A stretch of DNA of 64,000 bases from Arenibacter sp040216555 (GCA_040216555.1 JAVJOW010000009.1:186001-250000), one strand, 5' to 3'; positions 38,001-45,633 are shown, numbered from the stretch's first letter. A program made the numbers and translations. Notes: generated from the sequence alone by a model not told the origin.

Positions 38001-38104
38001 TTTTGTACCTTTTGCCATAAGGAGGAATAGGAATCCTTGGGAGATTGGGATTGTGCCATTTGAGAGAATAGGATTAAGGTAAATATTGTTGCTATTTTTT
38101 TCAT
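32024..38104 (-). CDS. Alpha-2-macroglobulin family protein, thioester motif kept
   Basis: 2026 residues from ATG 38104 with a signal peptide ending SQS/AQS. An N-terminal helical region (to about 480) is followed by MG domains (the MG2 signature FTDRSIYRPGQPLYFKG), a low-complexity Asn/Pro/Gly-rich linker near 1190-1230 (EETVITGSAVPAPENNG), the A2M domain (TDKDGNISFSFTTPEALTKW), and an alpha/alpha-toroid. The thioester sequence is DCNEQ with Cys1474 and Gln1477, equivalent to the Cys-x-Glu-Gln of protease-trapping macroglobulins. There is no lipobox, so it is probably periplasmic or secreted. No penicillin-binding-protein 1C gene is adjacent, unlike the E. coli case. Likely role: trapping of foreign proteases. 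Confidence 0.9.
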   Translation of the reverse strand: MKKIATIFTLILFSQMAQSQSPKDSYSSLWQKVQKLENEAMTKSALDLVALISKKAKKEQNSVQIIRSLIYTSKYALTLEEDAQLKIIRDFKEEIDQSQFPTKNILEGYLANMYWQYFQQNRYRFYDRTTTQEKVDSIDFRTWDLNTIFYEISVHFDASLQKPLELQQLKVNAFKEILIAQKGSEIYRPTLFDLLAHSALDFYKTSENSIARPTDKFELDNPEILCEGKQFVEQQISTKDKTSQQSKALILYQQLLDFHDPMEEAYVDVDIERLRYIKENAVFPNKDQKYLEVLQNTAESIKNNKNSALYLYEIAMLYREWGNSYQPNIKDEYRWKQKEAVTVCESVIDLFPNSRGAEKCKALKSEILSKDLQLTSEQHIPVNQPSRLLLEYKNLHTLQLSARKISQKEMKQLNSLYPEEKILAFIKKLTEVKRWDAELINENDYQSHKIEILLPELSNGSYIILATPLSDSGSTFAFSPIQVANLALVEGQTSTDHNFQVIDRNNGKPISGATLKFSYQRNYERPIMTKTLISDEKGMVNLPLSSESWNNVDILISTKHEEAFFEDFYVNAQYDQGEKDDLYSCFLFTDRSIYRPGQPLYFKGLAMVQKNDKSSVLTKTKITVSLMDVNHQEVAQQEFRTNDYGSFSGTFILPNNGLTGNYYLKLDSEEVEISGNSYFSVEEYKRPKFETLLESITETYRVNDTISVQGKANAYAGSLITDAKVSYTVRRVVYYPKWYYWHLPYFDGTPQEIAHGETVTDANGKYEINFKAIPDISIAKENMPTFNYEVTADVTDLNGETHSATTMVNVGYHTLTADIQIEDPLNKDGKSPKLSISTFNLNGEFIAAQGSLKMYKLKAPSNVLRPITWAAPDYDGFGETKFKELFPHDAFGKEDNPAFWKKGELVWESSFDTGKSKEIDLGNVKKWLSGKYVIELETKDKFGQLVKDIAQTTFYSDKDKMLADNQLFQIKTDKNSYAIGDKVKVTLRSAAENLTISLFIEKDRKIVATHLIELRNNSKTIEIPVSAEDQGGFAINYSFSAYNSFQSGSLAITVPYPSADLKIETITFRDKLQPGKEETWSFNIKGPKGDKVTAELLASMYDASLDAFKGHHWNFSPNYRGQYYSNRNLNAYKSYGINSFNTYLNFGDRFTYTPQYYDSFDWFGLHFGYGYAMRDRMMIKGSAPGIQREELADSEALEETVITGSAVPAPENNGNNNAVAPKGNDGKSGFDDIQIRKNLQETAFFFPQLLTDKDGNISFSFTTPEALTKWKLQLLAHTKTMESTTSTMQTVTQKELMVTPNAPRFLREGDKIVISTKIANLTNKLLNGNARLELVDAFSGRDITQELLISDPTSGTLMSENSFTVDAMGNTQVSWNLKIPEGIGAVQYKVMAKAGDFSDGEKNILPVLTNRMLVTETLPMWVRGNETKTFTLDKLKNTTSTTLKHHQLSLEITSNPAWYAVQSLPYLMEYPYDCNEQIFSRYYANTLGGYIANSNPRIQQVFDQWANSDALLSNLEKNEELKSILIQETPWLRDAQSETEQKKRIALLFDLNKLKNDQDNTFNKLVQNQMSSGAWAWFKGGPENRFITQHIVTGLGHLKKLTSSSGSEEKSGIGKSVNTKEQQVIKNAVAYLDDEFVKEYEQMKKYATDLNDDHLSHTQIHYLYMRSYYPEIKVSKKVAEIMDYYKIQAQKYWVKRDLYSKGLLSLILFRNGSTATANKIIKSLEENSILSDELGMYWKENNNSWYWYQAPIETQSMLIEAFSEIKDDDKLVDNLKIWLLKNKQTNQWKTTKATTDAVYALLLEGSEWLSVAEAVDVWVGGEKIEPSKLENVQVEAGTGYYKTTWNKNEISPKMAEVQLNKKGDGMAWGALYWQYFEDLDKITPADTPLKLKKKVFLKKNTDTGEVLSEINGKTPLHVGDLVRIRIELRADRQMEYVHMKDMRAAGMEPINVLSSYKWQDGLGYYESTKDASTNFFFDYLPKGIYVFEYDLRVNNAGDFSNGISTIQSMYAPEFSSHSEGVRILIE

Positions 38105-38204
38105 CTGTATAAGTATATATAACAAAATTGGAGTTTATTTCATGGGGTTACAATCCATAATGAGTGAAACACACTTTTAAGTGAGTGAACGTGCCATGAA
38201 GTGA

Positions 38205-38314
38205 CTAGATGCAAAAAGAATACCAACGTTGCTTTATTAGAGCAGCGATTTTTTTAGCATCCTTTGAAGGCTTGGCACCTATGGGTTGCTCTTTGTATTT
38301 TTTTTGCTGGCCAT
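38205..38314 (-). pseudogene. Possible small gene broken by a frameshift at an A8 run
   Basis: On the minus strand an ATG (38312-38314) directly follows the SDR stop. It reads MASKKN and stops after 11 codons. If the A8 run (T8 at 38298-38305) had nine bases, the frame would continue for 35 codons ending GAKPSKDAKKIAALIKQRWYSFCI, with a basic, amphipathic composition. I cannot name a family. It could be a decayed small gene, a slippage-expressed peptide, a base-call error in the run, or chance. Confidence 0.3.
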
Positions 38315-39100
38315 TTAAAGCGACTTTAGCAAACCACCATCAATGGGAATATTGGTCCCTGTTATAAAAGAGGCGTGCTCAGAGGCCAAAAACGTAACCA
38401 AATACCCATATTCCGTTGGGTCTCCAAATCGTCCCACAGGTACATGGGAGAGCATTTGATTCTCAACTTCAGAAAGAGGAATACCCAAGGATTTGGCCTT
38501 GGCGCCGTTCAGATTCTTTAGTCTTTCCGTGTTAAAATATCCGGTTAGGGTACAGTTTGCAGTAATGTTGTATTTGCCTACATCGGAAGCCAGGGTTTTG
38601 GACCAGATAACAACAGCGGCGCGTATGCTATTGGAAAGGGTCAAATAGGGTAAGGGTTCCTTTACGGAAACTGAGGCAACATTGATGATACGACCGTATT
38701 TCTGGGATATCATTCCCTTAAGCGCCTGTTCTGTGGTAAATACCGTGGTCTTAAAAAGCAAGTCAAAGGCTACCTGATAATCATCGATCTTTTTCTCCAA
38801 GGCACCTCCTGCAGAGGGCCCCTGGGTATTGTTCACCAAAATATCGACTGTGTTCGTTTTAAAGAAGGTGGATATACTTTTCTTATAGGCATCAAAATTG
38901 GAATAATCCACCACCAAATACTGGTGTTGCTGTCCGTTATCCGTGGGTAAATCGGCTATCAGGGTTTTTAACTGTTCCTCACTGCGGGCCATAACGGTAA
39001 CGCTCGCACCACTGGCTGCCAATTGTTGGGCAATGGCCCTGCCGATCCCACGGCTACTGCCTCCTATCAATGCTTTTTTGTTCTTGAGTGATATCTTCAT
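38315..39100 (-). CDS. SDR family oxidoreductase
   Basis: 261 residues from ATG 39100. Cofactor motif GGSSRGIG near residue 13, NNTQG replacing the usual NNAG, and a C-terminal VPVGRFGDPTEYG ... ITGTNIPIDGG that is the FabG-like signature. The catalytic tetrad is unusual: Ser in NVASVSVKEPLPYLTLSNSI is present, but the Lys of YxxxK is replaced (YLTLSNSI). Activity as a dehydrogenase is therefore doubtful or the active-site residues have shifted. It lies 45 bases after the cupin gene, same strand. Confidence 0.85.
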   Translation of the reverse strand: MKISLKNKKALIGGSSRGIGRAIAQQLAASGASVTVMARSEEQLKTLIADLPTDNGQQHQYLVVDYSNFDAYKKSISTFFKTNTVDILVNNTQGPSAGGALEKKIDDYQVAFDLLFKTTVFTTEQALKGMISQKYGRIINVASVSVKEPLPYLTLSNSIRAAVVIWSKTLASDVGKYNITANCTLTGYFNTERLKNLNGAKAKSLGIPLSEVENQMLSHVPVGRFGDPTEYGYLVTFLASEHASFITGTNIPIDGGLLKSL

Positions 39101-39145
39101 CTTGCTAATACATTTTAACATTATCCCAGTGGGCCAATAGTAGGT

Positions 39146-39463
39146 TTATCTATATTCTTCCCTTGTGGGACTAAAAACATCCATCAATTTACAGGGGGTA
39201 AGTGCCAATCCGCTATGCGGAACGTGGGGCGGAATTATTACCAGATCGCCCGGTTCATAGGTTTTGGTATTGCCGCCAAGGGTAAATTCGAATTTTCCCT
39301 CCAATACCTGCATTACCTGCTCGTTCATGTGTGCATGTTCGGGAACTTTTGCTCCTGCTTGCACCTCCCAAAAAGCTAAACTCATATTTTGGGTATGAAT
39401 AAGTTTGCCGTGGTAGCCAGGCATAATTTCCTTGGGGACAATTTCAGCAAGTTTTATTTTCAT
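39146..39463 (-). CDS. Cupin-domain protein
   Basis: 105 residues, one beta-barrel cupin. Motif 1 GAKVPEHAHMNEQVMQVLEGKFEF and motif 2 VIIPPHVPHSG are present with the metal-binding His and Glu residues. Resembles small stress or quercetinase-like cupins. It probably shares a transcript with the downstream SDR, with which it might act on the same small molecule. Confidence 0.85.
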   Translation of the reverse strand: MKIKLAEIVPKEIMPGYHGKLIHTQNMSLAFWEVQAGAKVPEHAHMNEQVMQVLEGKFEFTLGGNTKTYEPGDLVIIPPHVPHSGLALTPCKLMDVFSPTREEYR

Positions 39464-39622
39464 GGATAGTGTTCTTTGGTACTAAATTAAAAAATATTGA
39501 GGTTTAAGTTATTGTTTTAATACTATTTCCGGTATTTGTTCTTGGAATAACTGAAACCATTCAATAACTTTTTTGATAGCCTTGAACAATGTTTATCTTT
39601 ACCCCCTTAAACCGATCTTTTC

Positions 39623-40984
39623 ATGCACATTCATTTTATTGCCATCGGGGGCAGTGCTATGCACAATTTGGCTTTGGCATTACATCATAAAGGATATACT
39701 GTTTCAGGGAGTGATGACGTAATTTTTGAACCTTCCAAAACTAGGTTGGCAGCCAAAGGGCTATTGCCGGAACAATTTGGCTGGTTTCCAGAGAAATTGA
39801 ACTCCAATTTGGATGGGGTAATTTTGGGCATGCACGCCAAGGCAGAGAATCCTGAGCTTCTAAAGGCCCGGGAATTGGGATTAAAGATATTTTCCTATCC
39901 CGAATTCCTGTACGAGCAATCCAAGAATAAGACAAGAGTGGTCATAGGAGGAAGTCATGGCAAGACTACCATTACTTCCATGATATTACATGTCTTAAAT
40001 TATCATGACAGAGCCGTAGATTTTATGGTAGGTGCCCAATTGGAAGGGTTTGACCGTATGGTACATCTTACCGAGGAGAACGATTTTATAGTACTGGAGG
40101 GTGATGAATATTTGTCTTCCCCCATAGATAGGCGGCCGAAATTTCATCTTTATAAACCCAATATTGCCCTTTTGAGCGGAATAGCCTGGGATCATATTAA
40201 TGTATTCCCTACCTATGACAATTATGTGGAGCAATTCCAGATTTTTGTGGATAGTATTGTAAAAGGAGGAAGTATAACCTACAATGAAGAAGATTTGGAA
40301 GTGGATAGGGTAGTGAAAGCTTCTGAGAACAGTATAAGGAAGCTCCCCTATAAAACTCCTGAATACACGGTTGAAAATGGCCAGACTATTTTGGAAACCC
40401 CGGAGGGCCCTATGCCTATAGAAGTTTTTGGAAGGCATAACCTTAGTAATCTGGCCGGGGCAAAATGGATATGTCAAAATATGGGCGTGGATGAAGATGA
40501 CTTCTATGAGGCTATTGCCTCCTTTAAAGGCGCTTCCAAAAGATTGGAAAAAATTGCTGAAGGTAGGACCTGTGTCGCCTATAAGGATTTTGCCCATTCA
40601 CCCAGTAAAGTAATGGCCACGACCAATGCCGTTAAAGAGCAGTATCCGGACAGAAAATTAATTGCGTGTCTGGAGCTGCACACTTATAGCAGTTTTAACC
40701 CGGAATTTTTAAAGGAGTATAAAGGTGCCTTGGAGGCTGCAGATGTAGCGGCAGTTTTCTATTTGCCGGAATCCGTTAGGATTAAGAAGCTTGAGGAGGT
40801 TACCCCAGAACAAATATCCGAAGCCTTTGAACGAGAGGATTTGCAGATTTTTACCGACTCCGAAGATTTCAAAAACTTTGTGTTTGGTCAGGAATATGAT
40901 AATTCCGTGCTGCTTTTAATGAGCTCTGGGAATTATGGTGGGTTAAATTTGGAGGAGGTAAAAGTGCTGGTGGAAAAGTTTTAG
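39623..40984 (+). CDS. mpl: Mur ligase family, murein tripeptide ligase Mpl
   Basis: 453 residues. Begins HIHFIAIGGSAMHNLALAL, then GSDD and the ATP loop GGSHGKTT. These are Mpl-type features; it ligates the recycled tripeptide L-Ala-gamma-D-Glu-mDAP to UDP-MurNAc. The central domain has ALLSGIAWDHINVF, and the C-terminal domain has FGRHNLSNLAGAK and YKDFAHSPSKV. MurC is less likely because the start lacks the MurC GIGGxGM sequence. murI follows 136 bases downstream. Confidence 0.88.
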   Translation: MHIHFIAIGGSAMHNLALALHHKGYTVSGSDDVIFEPSKTRLAAKGLLPEQFGWFPEKLNSNLDGVILGMHAKAENPELLKARELGLKIFSYPEFLYEQSKNKTRVVIGGSHGKTTITSMILHVLNYHDRAVDFMVGAQLEGFDRMVHLTEENDFIVLEGDEYLSSPIDRRPKFHLYKPNIALLSGIAWDHINVFPTYDNYVEQFQIFVDSIVKGGSITYNEEDLEVDRVVKASENSIRKLPYKTPEYTVENGQTILETPEGPMPIEVFGRHNLSNLAGAKWICQNMGVDEDDFYEAIASFKGASKRLEKIAEGRTCVAYKDFAHSPSKVMATTNAVKEQYPDRKLIACLELHTYSSFNPEFLKEYKGALEAADVAAVFYLPESVRIKKLEEVTPEQISEAFEREDLQIFTDSEDFKNFVFGQEYDNSVLLLMSSGNYGGLNLEEVKVLVEKF

Positions 40985-41120
40985 GCAGTCTATCTTTTGG
41001 TTGTATTGAATCAAGGAAAATAAATAAACCATAGGGAAAGGAGTGTTTTATTTCCCAAAAAGAACTGCTCCAAAAAGCAATATTAATGTAACTTTAGGCG
41101 GTATAATCTTTTTATTTTAA

Positions 41121-41912
41121 ATGAATAAAGGTCCCATAGGTATTTTTGATTCCGGCATTGGAGGTACTTCCATATGGAGGGAGATCAACAAGGTGCTTCC
41201 CAATGAATCTACTATTTATCTCGCAGACAGTAAGAATGCCCCCTATGGAGAAAAATCAAAGGAACAGATACTTCAACTTAGTGTAAAAAACGTTGAACTA
41301 CTTCTGCAAAAGGGATGTAAACTTATAGTGGTTGCCTGTAACACGGCTACCACCAACGCCATTAAGGAGCTTAGGAATAGTTACCCTGTGCCAATGATAG
41401 GGATTGAACCGGCCATTAAGCCCGCCGCCTTAAATTCCAAAACCAAAACAGTAGGTGTTTTGGCAACCAAAGGAACATTATCCAGTGCTCTTTTCAATAA
41501 TACTGCGGAAATCCATGCCAATGGTATAAAGATCCTTGATCAGGTTGGAACTGGGCTGGTTGAGCAGATTGAGAAAGGGGAGGTCAATACTTCCAAAACT
41601 AGGAAGTTATTACAAAAATATCTGAAACCTATGTTGATCGAGGGAATGGATCAATTGGTTTTGGGCTGTACACATTATCCCTATTTGATTCCTTTGATAA
41701 AGGAAATTTTACCGGAAAATATTACGATTATCGATTCTGGTGAAGGAGTGGCCAGACATACCAAAAATGTAATACAACTAAATAATTTATCCGCAGTAGC
41801 AGATGGTGAAAGTAGTTCGCACCAGTTTTTTACCAATGGGGATATTGATGTATTAAAATACTTTTTAAGGGATGTTAGTGTACCTTATAAGGCACAATTT
41901 CTGAATTTTTAG
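41121..41912 (+). CDS. murI: Glutamate racemase
   Basis: 263 residues. Supplies D-glutamate for peptidoglycan. Both catalytic cysteines are kept, Cys73 (VACNTATTNA) and Cys183 (LGCTHYPYL), as is Asp10 in IGIFDSGIGG. Adjacent to mpl, a fellow cell-wall gene. Convergent with folA. Confidence 0.96.
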   Translation: MNKGPIGIFDSGIGGTSIWREINKVLPNESTIYLADSKNAPYGEKSKEQILQLSVKNVELLLQKGCKLIVVACNTATTNAIKELRNSYPVPMIGIEPAIKPAALNSKTKTVGVLATKGTLSSALFNNTAEIHANGIKILDQVGTGLVEQIEKGEVNTSKTRKLLQKYLKPMLIEGMDQLVLGCTHYPYLIPLIKEILPENITIIDSGEGVARHTKNVIQLNNLSAVADGESSSHQFFTNGDIDVLKYFLRDVSVPYKAQFLNF

Positions 41913-41940
41913 CTTTTTACCTTTTGCGGTCTCATACTCC

Positions 41941-42438
41941 TTATTGGTTTTTTGTGTAGGTTAAATACGTAAAATCATATTTATGGCGCTCATCCTTGGG
42001 GTGGTATTCCTCTTTTGTCAATTGCCATTTATCATTGTCGAATTCTGGAAAAAAGGTATCCGCTTCAAAGGTTCCGTGCACCCTGGTCAATTCTATTTGA
42101 TTGGCAAATTCCAATCCGAGTTTGTATATTTCACCCCCACCTATAATAAAGGATAAGGGGTCTCCTTTAACAAGATTCAATGCCTCTTCCAAGGAATGTA
42201 CTACTATACAATCTTCATGTTTTACCTTATAGTTCTTATCCCGGGTTATTATGATATGGGTTCTGTTGGGCAAAGGTTTGGGGAAGCTTTCAAAGGTTTT
42301 GCGCCCCATGATTATTTTATGCCCGGAGGTAAGGCTTTTGAAGCGTTTAAAGTCGTCGGGTAGATGCCATAGCAGGTCATTGTCTTTTCCTAAGGCGTTA
42401 TTCTCCGCAGCTGCGGCTATAATGGATAAAATGTTCAC
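41941..42438 (-). CDS. folA: Dihydrofolate reductase
   Basis: 165 residues. Reduces dihydrofolate for thymidylate synthase, whose gene is 2.2 kb away. N-terminal NILSIIAAAAENNALGKDNDLLWHLPDDFKRFK, with the active-site Asp in LPDDF, then GRKTFES and FIIGGGEIY. The start is GTG (42436-42438), overlapping the TGA of the 2TM gene as GTGA, so translation is coupled. Confidence 0.96.
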   Translation of the reverse strand: MNILSIIAAAAENNALGKDNDLLWHLPDDFKRFKSLTSGHKIIMGRKTFESFPKPLPNRTHIIITRDKNYKVKHEDCIVVHSLEEALNLVKGDPLSFIIGGGEIYKLGLEFANQIELTRVHGTFEADTFFPEFDNDKWQLTKEEYHPKDERHKYDFTYLTYTKNQ

Positions 42439-42824
42439 TCTTCTTTTTTTTTATTGATGTTGGACAATGGAAATTCCGTTTCAATCTCCTTCTGCAATTC
42501 GGCTATTTTTTGTTTCTGTTTCAGGACCAATTTTTCTCTTTGCGCCCTTTCCCAATCCAGACCCATAAATGTGGTGGTGACAAATACGTTGAAGACATGA
42601 ATTGCGAACAAAAAGGCCCAGAAGGTAATGGCCCAGACAAACCAGTTGTATTCCGCGCCATACTTTAATATTTTATTGATGATGATCATAAATACACTGC
42701 CGATCAAAAACACAACAAAATGATTATAAAGTCGCTTCTTTTGCTTTATTCTCGTTTGGGCATGTTCCAAAAGTTCATGCTGTTCAATTTCTATGAGTGA
42801 TTTTTTTTTATTCTTGGAGAACAT
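42435..42824 (-). CDS. 2TM-domain membrane protein
   Basis: 129 residues from ATG 42824. Two hydrophobic helices (FVVFLIGSVFMIIINKI and WFVWAITFWAFLFAIHVF), flanked by an N-terminal basic region and a C-terminal coiled-coil-like segment (REKLVLKQKQKIAELQKEI). This is the small 2TM family seen in Bacteroidota, where it also occurs fused to LytTR histidine kinases. Overlaps folA by four bases. Confidence 0.8.
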   Translation of the reverse strand: MFSKNKKKSLIEIEQHELLEHAQTRIKQKKRLYNHFVVFLIGSVFMIIINKILKYGAEYNWFVWAITFWAFLFAIHVFNVFVTTTFMGLDWERAQREKLVLKQKQKIAELQKEIETEFPLSNINKKKEE

Positions 42825-42880
42825 CCTAATTCCTATCTTTAGACAAAGATACCATAAATACAAATTTTACCTCTTTGGTT

Positions 42881-43963
42881 ATGCAAAAGATTATCAAGCA
42901 ATTCCCAGTTTTAAGTCAATATATTTATGCAAATACAGCCACTTCCGGCCTTCTTTATGACGGTCTTCTGGATTGGCGGCAAGAACATGATCTTGATTTT
43001 CTTATTGGAGGAAGCACAATGAAGATGAAAGGTCACCAGCTTATCTCGGAAACTAGAAATTCTGTTGGAAAATTCTTTGGCTGCAAGACCGATAATGTGG
43101 CCTTGGTGCCCAATTTTTCCATTGGACTTAATTTATTGTTGGAAGGTATGCAAGCTAAAAGGAACGTTTTACTGTTGGAAGGGGATTACCCTTCCCTGAA
43201 CTGGCCATTTGAAAGTAGGGGGCATGCCACCTATTATCTAAAAGTAACGGATTCTTTGGAGGAAAATATTTACGATAGGATAAAATTGGATAACATAAAT
43301 GTCCTTGGTCTTAGTTTGGTGCAGTGGTTAAATGGAATCAAGGTGGATTTGGAGTTCTTGAAAAATTTGAAAAAAGATTTCCCCGATCTGTTGATCATTG
43401 CTGACGGCACACAATTTTTGGGCACGGAGATTTTTAATTTTGAGGATTCTGGTATAGATGTACTGGGTGCCAGTTCTTATAAATGGTTACTTGGTGGTTA
43501 TGGCAACGGTTTTATGCTGTTTGCGGATGAAACACCGGACAAATTTAAGTGCAGGTCTACCGGATTTAATGCCGCCGACGGGGATATGGAAGGTAGGGAG
43601 AAAGTTTCCTTCGCAAAACAATTTGAGCCGGGACATTTGGATACCTTCAATTTTGGGAGTCTAAACTATTCTTTAGGGTTTCTATCGGACATTGGCATGG
43701 AAACAATTTCCAAACAGATCAAAAAGCTCTCCTTAAAGGCAAAGGGCGAGCTGGAGAATTTGGGTTTGTTGGAAGAGTCCGTGGTCAAAAGAAAAGCACA
43801 TAGTTCAATATTCAATATCCAGTGGGATAAGGATTTGTATGCCAAGTTTATGGAGCAGGATGTGGTATGTGCGCAACGTGGAAATGGCATTCGTTTAAGT
43901 TTTCATTTCTACAATACGGAAAATGAGATAGATAAGATTATTGGAATCTTAAAAAGTAGTTGA
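42881..43963 (+). CDS. Class V PLP-dependent aminotransferase
   Basis: 360 residues from ATG 42881. Fold-type I enzyme of the cysteine desulfurase/kynureninase branch: NTATSGLLY at the N-terminus, ADGTQFLGTEIF with the cofactor-binding Asp, and Schiff-base Lys in SSYKWLLGGYGNGF. No Cys in a typical desulfurase loop is obvious, so it is more likely a lyase or aminotransferase. Divergent from the folA/2TM pair with about 55 bases between. Confidence 0.85.
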   Translation: MQKIIKQFPVLSQYIYANTATSGLLYDGLLDWRQEHDLDFLIGGSTMKMKGHQLISETRNSVGKFFGCKTDNVALVPNFSIGLNLLLEGMQAKRNVLLLEGDYPSLNWPFESRGHATYYLKVTDSLEENIYDRIKLDNINVLGLSLVQWLNGIKVDLEFLKNLKKDFPDLLIIADGTQFLGTEIFNFEDSGIDVLGASSYKWLLGGYGNGFMLFADETPDKFKCRSTGFNAADGDMEGREKVSFAKQFEPGHLDTFNFGSLNYSLGFLSDIGMETISKQIKKLSLKAKGELENLGLLEESVVKRKAHSSIFNIQWDKDLYAKFMEQDVVCAQRGNGIRLSFHFYNTENEIDKIIGILKSS

Positions 43964-44060
43964 ACAATGTTAATTACTTAGGAATTTTACCTACTAAAAT
44001 TATCAAAGAAGGTCAATTGTTAAACTTATTTTAAGAAAATGATAAAAATGATATTGGTCA

Positions 44061-44092
44061 TTGGTAATGAGGCATTTAATGATGTAATTTTG
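44061..44092 (+). promoter_or_regulatory. Bacteroidota-type promoter for the CBM48 gene
   Basis: TTG (44061-44063), a 21-base spacer and TAATTTTG (44085-44092): both -33 and -7 elements are present with good spacing. The ATG follows 26 bases after the -7 box. One of the best promoters in the window. Confidence 0.6.
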
Positions 44093-44117
44093 CGCTTTAA
44101 TCTAAAATATAGAGGTT

Positions 44118-44414
44118 ATGGGAATTACAAAACAATATTTAAAGAGTAAACCAATATGCAAGGTAACTTTTTCTGTACCTGCTGAGGATGCAAAGAAGGT
44201 GGCCGTGGTTGGAGATTTTAATAATTGGAGCCCCAAAGGTAGCGCATTGAAGAAATTGAAAAATGGAACTTTCAAGGGGACTTTCGATTTGCCAAAGGAA
44301 AGTACATACGAGTTTAAATATATAGTAGACGGCAATTACGTAAACGAAGCTGAGGCTGATCGTTTTCAGTGGAACGAATTTGCCGGAACTGAGAATTCAG
44401 TATTGGAACTTTAA
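44118..44414 (+). CDS. CBM48/AMPK-beta-like carbohydrate-binding miniprotein
   Basis: 98 residues that consist almost entirely of one early-set immunoglobulin-like domain: CKVTFSVPAEDAKKVAVVGDFNNWSP, WNEFAGTENSVLEL at the end, and FKYIVDGNYVNE. This is the glycogen/starch-binding module found in AMPK beta and isoamylase N-domains. There is no catalytic domain, signal peptide or neighbouring glycan gene. It may bind glycogen and recruit a partner encoded elsewhere. Flanked by a clear promoter and a stem-loop. Confidence 0.88.
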   Translation: MGITKQYLKSKPICKVTFSVPAEDAKKVAVVGDFNNWSPKGSALKKLKNGTFKGTFDLPKESTYEFKYIVDGNYVNEAEADRFQWNEFAGTENSVLEL

Positions 44415-44423
44415 CTGATCAAC

Positions 44424-44463
44424 ATCCGATGCCATTGGAGCCATACTTTCAATGGTGTCGGAT
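44424..44463 (+). terminator. Stem-loop after the CBM48 gene
   Basis: A 14-bp stem (44424-44437 with 44450-44463; ATCCGATGCCATTG and CAATGGTGTCGGAT) with two G-U wobbles that are valid only in the rightward transcript, 12-base loop. The following sequence (TCATTAGGGTG) lacks a U-run, so it may be an mRNA-stabilising structure. Confidence 0.5.
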
Positions 44464-44612
44464 TCATTAGGGTGTTTTATCCTCCTTTAATACAGAATAC
44501 CAAAGGTAAAGGTGGATGTATAGCCATGTTTCAGGGCTATTTTATTGCCGCCGTTTACAGGGCAATTATATTCTGAAATGCTTGTTTCCTCTTTCAGGTT
44601 TGGCGCACTTTG

Positions 44613-45437
44613 CTAAACTGCTACAATCCCCTTTATATGTGGGTGCGGATCATAGTCCAGCAAACTAAAATCTTCGAAAGTAAAGTCGAATATATCCTTT
44701 ACCTCTGGGTTTAAAACCATTTTTGGCAAGGATCTGGGTTGTCTACTTAATTGCAATTCTACTTGTTCAAAATGGTTGTTGTAGATATGAGCGTCCCCAA
44801 AGGTGTGAATGAATTCGCCTGGTTGCAATCCGCAAACCTGTGCCATCATAAGAGTGAATAGGGCATAGGATGCTATATTGAACGGAACCCCTAGAAATAT
44901 ATCGGCACTTCTTTGATATAATTGACAGGACAACTTACCATCGGCAACATAGAACTGAAAAAAGGCGTGGCAAGGAGGCAATGCGGCTTTTCCATTGGCT
45001 ACATTTTCCGAAAATGACAATGAGGTGTCTGGTAGTACACTGGGGTTCCAAGCAGAAACCAGCATGCGGCGACTGTTGGGGTTAGTTTTGAGGGCGTCTA
45101 CAATGTCCTTTATCTGGTCGATTTCATCACCGTTCCAATTGCGCCACTGATATCCATAAACAGGACCAAGATCCCCATTCTCATCGGCCCATTCGTTCCA
45201 AATGCGCACCCCGTTTTCCTGCAAATAGCAAATATTGGTATCGCCCTTTAAAAACCAGAGCAATTCATGGACAATGGATTTTAAATGGAGTTTTTTCGTA
45301 GTCACCATTGGGAAGCCTTCCGCTAGGTCAAAACGCATTTGATAACCAAAAACACTTTTGGTACCTGTACCGGTCCTGTCGCCCTTTTGGGTTCCATTTT
45401 GCAATACATGTTTTAGTAAATCGTGGTACTGTTTCAT
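44613..45437 (-). CDS. thyA: Thymidylate synthase
   Basis: 274 residues. Makes dTMP from dUMP with methylene-tetrahydrofolate. RTGTGTKSVFG at the N-terminus, active-site Cys156 in LPPCHAFFQFYV, and the conserved DxHIYxNH motif (GDAHIYNNH). A TAGTTTTG -7 match on the minus strand lies about 85 bases upstream. folA is nearby; the CNT nucleoside transporter and nuclease genes lie upstream on the same strand. Confidence 0.97.
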   Translation of the reverse strand: MKQYHDLLKHVLQNGTQKGDRTGTGTKSVFGYQMRFDLAEGFPMVTTKKLHLKSIVHELLWFLKGDTNICYLQENGVRIWNEWADENGDLGPVYGYQWRNWNGDEIDQIKDIVDALKTNPNSRRMLVSAWNPSVLPDTSLSFSENVANGKAALPPCHAFFQFYVADGKLSCQLYQRSADIFLGVPFNIASYALFTLMMAQVCGLQPGEFIHTFGDAHIYNNHFEQVELQLSRQPRSLPKMVLNPEVKDIFDFTFEDFSLLDYDPHPHIKGIVAV

Positions 45438-45633
45438 AAGCTTTAGCCGGTAAGCTCTCCAATAAAATATGGCGAACCTATTTTAATTTACATCAAAAAA
45501 AAATTGTGTAACGAAATTAGGCAAAACTACTTTCTGTACGATTGGGAAATGTTTTAAGTTATTAAATTTTATTAACGGGGATCAAAGGAGAATGCTTCTT
45601 TGGTGAGCAATTTTATCGAAATAGATAAGGGGA

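Noticed and set aside
39995..40597. 200-codon leftward frame over mpl
   Set aside because: Antisense to a conserved Mur ligase; no signal of its own.
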